This document shows, piece by piece, positions 57,594 through 64,000 of a stretch of DNA of 64,000 nt. Within the stretch, counting starts at the first letter, position 1. Every line of letters begins with the position of its first letter. The notes beneath the pieces were generated by a model. That model was not told the DNA's origin. It was given only the letters and a program-made list of their open reading frames with translations, and searched no databases. Source of the stretch: Gammaproteobacteria bacterium (GTDB lineage Bacteria > Pseudomonadota > Gammaproteobacteria > Pseudomonadales > Pseudohongiellaceae); contig SHZK01000002.1 in NCBI GenBank assembly GCA_009692305.1, forward strand, positions 124,001 through 188,000, in the 5' to 3' direction. Made by a program: the position numbers and the translations under genes.

Positions 57594-59867
57594 CTAGTTG
57601 ATACGGGAAGAACGTAACAAGCGATCGACGCCTGCATTATAGAGGGCAAGATCTACGGCGCTGCGAATCATCTGCACATCATCCAGCGCCATTACCTGCT
57701 CGAGCAGATCCTTGGCCGCTTCCAGCGTTATGCTGCGAATTACTGATTTTACTTTCAACAGGGTTGATGCGTTCATGGACAACACATCGAAGCCCATGGC
57801 GACAAGCAATACTGCAGCTCCAGGATCACCTGCCATCTCACCACAAATGCTCACCGGCTTGCCTTCCAGACGTGCCTGTTGGACGACCTGCTGCAGTGCA
57901 GCCAGTACTGCGGGATGAAAGGAAGAATACAGATGTGCGACGCGCGCATTATTGCGATCTACAGCCAATATATACTGTGTCAGGTCATTGCTGCCAACTG
58001 ACACGAAGTCGACCATTTTCGCCAGCACTCGCGTCTGGTACACCGCCGCGGGCAATTCGATCATTACGCCGATTGGCGGAAATTTGATTTCCAGTCCTTC
58101 CTGGATTAATTCCCGGTACGACTTCTTGATCAACTGCATGGCCGAGTTGACTTCATGTACGTTGCTGATCATCGGCAACATGATCTGCAAATTTTCCAGT
58201 CCTATACTGGCACGTAACATCGCGCGAATCTGTGCTGTGAATATTTCCGGATGATCGAGCGTCACACGAATGCCGCGCCAGCCAAGGAACGGATTCGCTT
58301 CTACTATAGGGAAGTACGACAGGGCCTTGTCGCCGCCCACATCCAGCGTGCGCATCGTCACCAGCTTCGGCGCAAAGGCCTGCAACTGTTCGCGGTAGAT
58401 ATCCGTCTGTTCTTTCTCGCTGGGGAATCTTTCCCGCAGCAGGAACGGCACTTCAGTACGGAACAAGCCGATGCCTTCTGCACCTTGATCCAGCGAATGC
58501 ATAACATCCGACAAAAGGCCTGTATTTACCCACAGGTTTACCCGGTGATGATCGGCTGTCTCACAGATTACATCCTTGAGTCCTTCCAGGCCCTTATTGA
58601 ACTGCTCCTGTTCCTTGATCGTTTCCAGATAACGATTGCGCAACTGCTCCGATGGATTACTGATGACCTCGCCCCTGTAACCATCAACAATCACCTCGCG
58701 ATCATTTAACTGATTAAGGGGCAAATCGACTGTGCCCATTACCGTGGGAATGCCCATGGTACGCGCCAGAATTGCCACGTGAGAGTTACCGGAACCCTTC
58801 ACTGAGATCAAACCCTTGAGTTTGTCTCTTGGCACCTCGACCAGCATGGCAGGAGTAAGTTCTTCGCTGACAAGAATGGTGTCGTGCTGATACTCAGTAG
58901 TGAGCGGCTCTTTTTCCTGCAGGTAGAACAGCACCCGGCTGCAGAGATCCTTGATATCAATTGCGCGCTCTCTGAAATAGGGATCATCCATTTTCTCGAA
59001 TGCGCGCACGTGTTCGTCCGCGACATAGGCAAGGGCGCCCTGCGCCCAGGAACCCATCTGAATAAGTTGTACTACTTCCTTGCCAAGTGCGTCGTCATCA
59101 AGCATGCGCACGTATACATCAAATATCTGGCGCTCTTCTTCTGCAATTTGTCCTGCCATTTTGCTATGCAGGTTGCGCATATCCTGGCGGACAGAATTGA
59201 GACAAACCTTGAAGAATTCTATTTCCTTGTTGATATCTTTCGTTTGTTTTTCCGGGATCTGACGCAGGTCAGCATGGGGAAACACTACAACGACATGACC
59301 GATCGCTACACCCGAGGACCCGGAGACACCGGCGAATATCGTGTCGGAAGTTTTTTGTCCCGACGGACTCAGACCGGCAATTGCACCGGTTGCTTCTGCG
59401 TGGGCGATAACACCGGCCAATTGCGCAGACAAGGTAATGAGAAATGCTTCTTCCGCCTCATCGAAGCGCCGCCGCTCCCTGTTCTGCACCACGAGCACAC
59501 CCAGCACAGAGCGATGGTGGATAATCGGAACTCCAAGGAACGAGTGATATTCTTCTTCGCCGGTTTCCTGCAGATAGTGAAAGCTGGGGTGAAGCGGAGC
59601 ATCTTGCAGATTGATTGGTTCGGCATGCTTTGCCACGAGACCCACGAGGCCCTCGTCCAGAGCGAGACTTACATGTCCCACCGCTTCCTGCTTGAGACCT
59701 TCAGATGCCATCAACACGTGGGAATTGATATCACTGTCCAGCAGATAGACAGAACAAACCTGGGTCTTGAGTGCGAGGCGTACACTGCTGACAATAATAT
59801 CCAGCGCCGACTTCAGATCCCTGGCCGCGTTTACTTTTTGCACTATGCCACGCAATTCGTTCAGCAT
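57594..59867 (-). CDS. ptsP: Nitrogen-PTS phosphoenolpyruvate phosphotransferase (EI-Ntr)
   Basis: First enzyme of the nitrogen phosphotransferase chain, phosphorylating NPr from PEP. The 757 residues order as a GAF domain (about 1-165), a linker, the PTS EI swivel with catalytic His363 in KGSGNSHVAILAR, and the PEP-binding barrel with EGIGLFRTEVPFL, DVGGDKAL and CGEMAGDP. This is the EI-Ntr plan. rppH lies 40 bases upstream in the same direction, as in Pseudomonas. Confidence 0.97.
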   Translation of the reverse strand: MLNELRGIVQKVNAARDLKSALDIIVSSVRLALKTQVCSVYLLDSDINSHVLMASEGLKQEAVGHVSLALDEGLVGLVAKHAEPINLQDAPLHPSFHYLQETGEEEYHSFLGVPIIHHRSVLGVLVVQNRERRRFDEAEEAFLITLSAQLAGVIAHAEATGAIAGLSPSGQKTSDTIFAGVSGSSGVAIGHVVVVFPHADLRQIPEKQTKDINKEIEFFKVCLNSVRQDMRNLHSKMAGQIAEEERQIFDVYVRMLDDDALGKEVVQLIQMGSWAQGALAYVADEHVRAFEKMDDPYFRERAIDIKDLCSRVLFYLQEKEPLTTEYQHDTILVSEELTPAMLVEVPRDKLKGLISVKGSGNSHVAILARTMGIPTVMGTVDLPLNQLNDREVIVDGYRGEVISNPSEQLRNRYLETIKEQEQFNKGLEGLKDVICETADHHRVNLWVNTGLLSDVMHSLDQGAEGIGLFRTEVPFLLRERFPSEKEQTDIYREQLQAFAPKLVTMRTLDVGGDKALSYFPIVEANPFLGWRGIRVTLDHPEIFTAQIRAMLRASIGLENLQIMLPMISNVHEVNSAMQLIKKSYRELIQEGLEIKFPPIGVMIELPAAVYQTRVLAKMVDFVSVGSNDLTQYILAVDRNNARVAHLYSSFHPAVLAALQQVVQQARLEGKPVSICGEMAGDPGAAVLLVAMGFDVLSMNASTLLKVKSVIRSITLEAAKDLLEQVMALDDVQMIRSAVDLALYNAGVDRLLRSSRIN

Positions 59868-59907
59868 GCCTGCTTCCGTTTTGGTTCGGGGATCTTGCCT
59901 TAAGAAG

Positions 59908-60396
59908 TTATGGCAGCTTTACGTAGTTGTGGAGCGGATCAACCAACTCTCTCAAGGCTCTACGGTAAACATCTCGCTTGAATTCAATTACCTGGTTAAT
60001 TGGATACCAGTAACTCACCCAGCGCCATTGATCAAACTCAGGCGTATCGGACCGGCTCAACTCCACACTGCTGTCTTCGCTTTCCAGTCCCAGCAAAAAC
60101 CATTTCTGCTTTTGACCGATGCAAAGCGGGTCCTGTTTATGCCGGATATAATTTTTGGGCAATCGATAATGCAGCCAATCCGTGGTCTGGTGCAATAGCG
60201 TGACATTATGTGCGCCCAGCCCGACTTCTTCGTGCAATTCCCGATACATGGCTGCTTCGAGCGATTCAGTCTCCTTAATCCCTCCCTGCGGAAACTGCCA
60301 GGCACTTTGCCCGATACGCTTCGCCCAGAGTACTTGTCCCCTGCGGTTGCAGATGACAATACCCACATTGGAGCGAAAACCTTCTGAATCGATCAC
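59908..60396 (-). CDS. rppH: RNA pyrophosphohydrolase
   Basis: Removes pyrophosphate from 5'-triphosphate RNA to start mRNA decay. The family starts Met-Ile-Asp, so I choose the GTG at 60396 ([12 protein letters not shown]), which has AAGGA nine bases before. ATG 60402 and GTG 60414 are also open. The Nudix box is [23 protein letters not shown] in two pieces as usual. About 162 residues. Confidence 0.94.
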   Translation of the reverse strand: MIDSEGFRSNVGIVICNRRGQVLWAKRIGQSAWQFPQGGIKETESLEAAMYRELHEEVGLGAHNVTLLHQTTDWLHYRLPKNYIRHKQDPLCIGQKQKWFLLGLESEDSSVELSRSDTPEFDQWRWVSYWYPINQVIEFKRDVYRRALRELVDPLHNYVKLP

Positions 60397-60616
60397 GAGC
60401 ATCAGTCCTTGCACAAGCCGAAACGGCTATTGTTTCACAACCGGTCTGGCCGGAGCAATGTCGCACAGCGTTTCCATCTCCATATTATGTATATTATTCA
60501 ACATGTTATTTACAAGGCGCAGGACCAATAGTGGCGGCTCGGGGCAGCCCACTGCAACCGCGAGCTGCTACAGTGCCGGATCCGGGGAAATCCTGCTGTC
60601 GTCATGCGGCTATGGG

Positions 60617-60622
60617 TATAAT
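60617..60622 (+). promoter_or_regulatory. -10 element upstream of the HAD gene
   Basis: A perfect TATAAT lies 39 bases before the HAD start. The -35 at the right distance (TGCTGT) is weak. Confidence 0.4.
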
Positions 60623-60661
60623 GCCGCGTCTATTTACCATTGAGAGTGTTAGGGAGCAGGG

Positions 60662-61327
60662 ATGGCACGGCGATTGGCACTGTTTGACCTCGACAATACC
60701 CTGCTGGCCGGCGACAGCGATCATGCCTGGGGCGAGTTCCTGATCAGCAAGCAACTTGTAGAAGAGACAACGCACCGTGCGGAAAATGACCGGTATTACC
60801 AGCAGTATCGTGAAGGCAAACTCGACATACATGCTTATGTGCGCTTTACGCTGCTGCCCATATTGGCATTGAGCAGGGCACAGCGACTGGCGCTGCACGC
60901 CGAATTCATGCGTAACGCTATTACCCCTTTATACCTGCCCAAGGCTGATGCTCTGGTGGAGCAGCATCTCAATTCGGGCGACCTTACGGTTATTGTCACC
61001 GCTACCAATGAGTTCATCACCCAACCCATAGCCGAACGATTCAGGGTAGAACACCTGATTGCCACGGAACTGGAGATGGAGAAGGATCGATTCACTGGTA
61101 GAATCGAAGGCATCCCTTGTTATCAATTTGGCAAGGTGGAAAAGCTCGAGAAGTGGCTGCAAAGACAGACCGCGAAACTCAGTTTGAATGAAGCGGTCTT
61201 CTATAGCGACTCAATCAATGACCTGCCTCTGCTGGAACGAGTAGCTGTTCCGGTAGCGGTTGATCCTGATGCGCAACTACACGCGGAAGCAACGAGCAGA
61301 GGCTGGAAAATCATCAGTTTACGTTAA
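60662..61327 (+). CDS. HAD-superfamily phosphatase, subfamily IB
   Basis: A 221-residue HAD hydrolase of the SerB-like IB group. LFDLDNTLLAGDSD holds the DxD nucleophile pair, VIVTATNEF motif II and YSDSINDLPLLE motif IV. The middle helical cap (about 25-95) suits small phosphates. The substrate is unknown. This gene with rppH and ptsP matches Pseudomonas order. Confidence 0.9.
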   Translation: MARRLALFDLDNTLLAGDSDHAWGEFLISKQLVEETTHRAENDRYYQQYREGKLDIHAYVRFTLLPILALSRAQRLALHAEFMRNAITPLYLPKADALVEQHLNSGDLTVIVTATNEFITQPIAERFRVEHLIATELEMEKDRFTGRIEGIPCYQFGKVEKLEKWLQRQTAKLSLNEAVFYSDSINDLPLLERVAVPVAVDPDAQLHAEATSRGWKIISLR

Positions 61328-61343
61328 CCAAAGACTGAACTTT

Positions 61344-62624
61344 ATGCAGATGCCTGATCCAATTGTCATACTCACCACTTTTCGCAAACAAACCAGCCTG
61401 CGAATTCTTTTGGCGTGCTTTTGTGCCATTCTCCCAAGTTGTGATAGCGAGACTGCGCCGGTTGCTGTGAACGATTCGATTCCAGCAGCCACACAGAATA
61501 CGGCGCAGGAATTTAAACCAGAACTAACTGCCGGTATTCAGCAACTGTCGGCTGCATATCTGCAACAAATCGATGTCGATTTCGATGCGGTCAGTGATGC
61601 CTTGTCTGCGCTGCAAACCGGTGTCAGTGATTTTCTCGACAACCCCACCGAAGCTTCTCTGGATTCCGCGCGCGATGCCTGGCTGAATGCGCACATTGCC
61701 TATGAACTCACCGCATTGCACAGATATTTCGCCATTCGGGTATTACCCGACCCACAAGGTCTGCAACTTTTCCAGATGCAGTACCAGATTAACCAGTGGT
61801 CGATCCTGCCTGGCTACATCGACTATGTAGGTGATTATCCTGATAGCGGCATCGTAAATGATACGACCGTGCTGCTTACAACCCAGAACCTGCGCGACCA
61901 ACATGGCGTCTTCGAGGTAACCGAGGCCACCCTCGGTTTCCATGTCATAGAATATCTTCTATGGGGGCTGAACGAGAATGAAGATTCGCCACGACCAGCA
62001 TCCGACTATGTCGCAACAACCAATCTGACCAGCGCTCAAATCGAAAGTGGCATCACCATCGAGCAGTTACCGAGCAACCGCCGGCGCCAGCTATTGAGTC
62101 TGGTCGCAGACATGCTGCAGACGGATTTTCAATCACTCCTGTCACTCTGGGATGGCAACAATGTTTTGGTACGCAGCAACTTGCAAGCAATGGATGGCCC
62201 GCGCCTCCTCTCTGCAATGACCGGTTCCATGACAGATATGCTCACGGAAGAACTGCTGGTGCGCTCGCTCTATCCACTACTCAACGGCGAGTACAATGAA
62301 AGTATTCAATCCCCTTACAGTCATGCCACGCAGAATGCCGTATCGGCGCAACTGAGCAGCCTGGAACGCCTGCTGCTGGAGACGCGCACACCAGATGGGG
62401 TAACGCTCGACTCACTGATCAGCTCCATGTCGCAAGACTTTGCTGATTTCTTTTACCAGAACTTTGACAGCAGCAAGGAATGTCTGGTGCTGCTATATTC
62501 GAATCTGGAAATACCTGCGGATTCCCCGGCCTCTACTCGCGCCGAATTTGAGATAGTGGAGTGCATAAATCTGGTTTCGAATATGATCGATCATCTGGGA
62601 CAAGTGGTAATAGTCGCTCTCTAG
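61344..62624 (+). CDS. Imelysin-family (M75) lipoprotein
   Basis: A 426-residue lipoprotein starting at ATG 61344. The signal runs to LLACFCAILPSC, giving a lipidated cysteine. The imelysin domain carries the GFHVIEYLLWG (GxHxxE) motif, which coordinates metal in related iron-regulated proteins. A second helical repeat (about 270-410) follows. A role in iron acquisition or sensing is usual for relatives. Its stop overlaps the stop of the opposing ACT gene. Confidence 0.85.
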   Translation: MQMPDPIVILTTFRKQTSLRILLACFCAILPSCDSETAPVAVNDSIPAATQNTAQEFKPELTAGIQQLSAAYLQQIDVDFDAVSDALSALQTGVSDFLDNPTEASLDSARDAWLNAHIAYELTALHRYFAIRVLPDPQGLQLFQMQYQINQWSILPGYIDYVGDYPDSGIVNDTTVLLTTQNLRDQHGVFEVTEATLGFHVIEYLLWGLNENEDSPRPASDYVATTNLTSAQIESGITIEQLPSNRRRQLLSLVADMLQTDFQSLLSLWDGNNVLVRSNLQAMDGPRLLSAMTGSMTDMLTEELLVRSLYPLLNGEYNESIQSPYSHATQNAVSAQLSSLERLLLETRTPDGVTLDSLISSMSQDFADFFYQNFDSSKECLVLLYSNLEIPADSPASTRAEFEIVECINLVSNMIDHLGQVVIVAL

Positions 62625-63007
62625 CTCAGTTGAATCTCGACAATCAAGTCATCTGCCAGTTTTTCCAGCGCTGCCTGCAACACAGTTAATTCGACATCTG
62701 TCGGCACTTTTAAGATTGCCTTCGCCTTGAACAGAATTTCTGCTGACATTGGTGCCGGTACACATTCTGTTTCCAGATCTTCGACATTGACGCCTCGTTT
62801 GGCCAATATATGGCTAATCTCGCGAATTATTCCAGGCCGGTCGTTACCCACCAGAGACAATGTCACAGTTTGCTGGGGCTCATCCCTGACTACGTCGTCG
62901 GCTTTCTCAATAACCAATTTTAAACCAGAGCTCATACCCTGTAGCGCCTTGATGAGCGCGTCGGCATGCTGGTCTGGCACGCTGAAACTGTCCCGCACAG
63001 CTGGCAC
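62621..63007 (-). pseudogene. GcvR-like ACT-domain protein, 5' end lost
   Basis: The 128 codons match the last three quarters of two-ACT GcvR-like proteins (about 175 residues). The second ACT is complete (SLVGNDRPGIIREISHILAKRGVNVEDLETEC) and the end IVEIQLS is normal. The first ACT lacks about 45 residues. A TAA lies two codons upstream of the GTG at 63007, so no longer frame exists. It abuts the next truncated gene. Confidence 0.75.
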
Positions 63008-63008
63008 G

Positions 63009-63908
63009 CTTTATAACCTGCCGGACAGTTCCGAGATAGAAGAAGATGACGAGCGTATTTGCCATCATTCGATCATGAAAGCTGACGTGCGCGGCTCGAC
63101 TACAGTGACCGATGAATTACAGGCCAAGGGCTTGAATCCCGCCTCGTATTTCAGTATGCGCTTCTTCAATCCAATCAATAAAATTCTTGAAACCTATGGT
63201 GCGCAGAAGGTATTCATCGAAGGCGATGCCATCATTCTGAGTTTTCTCGAATATGAACACACACCGCAGCAATGGTTTGCAGTATCCAGGGCTTGCGGAT
63301 ATGCGCGTGACATGTTGAAAATTGTTGGCTCGAACAATCGCTACTCGACACAGATGGGCCTGCCTCTGCTTGAACTCGGCGTGGGCATTTGCTATTCCAA
63401 AGAGCCGCCGCGTTACCTGTACGATGAAGACAAACCGATCATGATTTCCGGCGCCATTGGACTTGCTGATCGCATGTCATCCTGTTCCTGGAATTTGCGC
63501 GCGGTTATCAAGAAGAGCCTGTTCAACATTGAGGTATTACGCATCGCTGAGGGCGACATCGAGAAGGGCGAGAAGGGTCAGCATTACATGCGTTACAACG
63601 TCAATGGCATTCTTGTTGATGATGATGGCTTCGCTAAATTGCAGCAAGAGATTCCGCTGCAGAAAGTTCGCATGAAACTGAACGGCAAGGACTACCTGTT
63701 CCATGTCGGTCAATATCCGGACACTACCGGTCGCAAGAAGGATCTGGTGATTCGGGAAGGCAAGATTGGCATCTGGCGCGATGAAGCGATTCATGAAGAT
63801 CCCACCAGCCAGGATAGCTACTATGAAGTTGTCGTTAACCGCAAAGTGATTCCATTGGTACTGGAATCAATTACTGGCAAACAAGCCGCCACTGCCAGTT
63901 CCGATTAA
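63009..63908 (+). pseudogene. Class III nucleotidyl-cyclase-like protein, 5' end lost
   Basis: About 300 codons of a larger protein. The sequence from LYNLPDSSEIEEDD is clearly internal. A cyclase-like fold follows, with the first metal site in KADVRGST and the second in FIEGDAIILSF, then the ISGAIGLADRMSSCSW helix. Residues after about 200 form a further domain with FHVGQYPDTTGRKKDLVIREGKIGIWRD. An ATG at 63075 could restart it (277 residues). I believe homologues carry several hundred more N-terminal residues, so I call it truncated. The family name is from motif memory. Confidence 0.6.
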
Positions 63909-63928
63909 TCACTGAGTCCGACAGCCTC

Positions 63929-64000
63929 CTAGTGATGATGACCGCCTGCGCCGTGGGCATGGCCGTGCGCGATTTCATCTGCGGTAGCAGCGCGCACTGA
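63929..64000 (-). CDS. slyD: C-terminus of peptidyl-prolyl isomerase SlyD
   Basis: The last 23 codons read SVRAATADEIAHGHAHGAGGHHH before TAG at 63929-63931, the histidine-rich tail of the FKBP-type isomerase and nickel-binding protein SlyD. The rest lies outside the window. Confidence 0.85.
   Translation of the reverse strand, partial: SVRAATADEIAHGHAHGAGGHHH

Noticed and set aside
58884-59903. 339-codon open frame opposite ptsP
   Set aside because: Antisense shadow of ptsP with low-quality composition and no homology.
62727-63074. 5' extension of the cyclase-like frame
   Set aside because: Runs antisense through the ACT-domain gene; homology begins only at about 63009.

Overview
The window is a gammaproteobacterial chromosome segment made almost entirely of housekeeping genes. 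Several blocks match, in my memory of gene order, the Pseudomonas chromosome: argH next to hemC-hemD-hemX-hemY; lptM-lysA-dapF-DUF484; gshB-tonB-yqgE-ruvX; pilT facing yggS-proC-yggT-metX-metW-rdgB-hemW; and folA-thyA-lgt ... ptsP-rppH-HAD. The algZ/algR pair, the pyr genes, pilU and xerC that usually interrupt or follow these blocks in Pseudomonas are absent. This suggests a Pseudomonadales/Cellvibrionales-type bacterium, perhaps marine, but I cannot name a genus.

Layout. 1-6 kb: the 3' part of gshA, dsbB, a secreted esterase, and a membrane-domain/flavoprotein fusion. 6-11 kb: hemB, trxA, rho, ubiD and a GFA-family protein. 11-13.4 kb: a looser accessory stretch with an FMN-binding membrane protein, a decayed SRPBCC gene and a small haem-binding lipoprotein. 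13.4-19.3 kb: the leftward hemC-D-X-Y operon divergent from argH. 19.3-29 kb: a Deg protease, an ABC-F ATPase, a two-component system and a GldA/F/G-like ABC exporter. 29-32 kb: lptM, lysA, dapF and a DUF484 gene. 32-39 kb: a glycosyltransferase island with a 1066-residue three-domain enzyme. 39-49 kb: gshB to ruvX, pilT, and the long yggS-to-hemW operon. 49-55 kb: phhB, argE, argA, folA, thyA and lgt. 55-58 kb: a second accessory stretch with clear gene debris. 58-64 kb: ptsP, rppH, a HAD phosphatase, an imelysin-like lipoprotein, two truncated genes meeting head to head, and the end of slyD.

The genes cover haem synthesis (hemB, hemC, hemD, hemX, hemY, hemW), arginine (argA, argE, argH), glutathione (gshA, gshB), lysine and peptidoglycan precursors (lysA, dapF), methionine (metX, metW), folate/dTMP (folA, thyA), nitrogen PTS (ptsP) and RNA metabolism (rho, rppH).

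The most unusual content lies between and across genes. (1) There are two families of dispersed structured repeats: A, three copies near 20.5, 20.8 and 52.4 kb; and B, two copies near 30.4 and 39.0 kb. Their cores are conserved while their stems differ between copies yet stay self-complementary, as expected if the fold is selected. (2) pilT is interrupted by an in-frame TAG where the family has Gln. (3) A 38-codon ORF keeps both ends of an encapsulin-associated ferritin with the iron-binding middle deleted, and the last 60 or so residues of NhaA follow the adjacent carbonic anhydrase. (4) A GcvR-like ACT gene and a nucleotidyl-cyclase-like gene are both cut off at one point near 63.0 kb.
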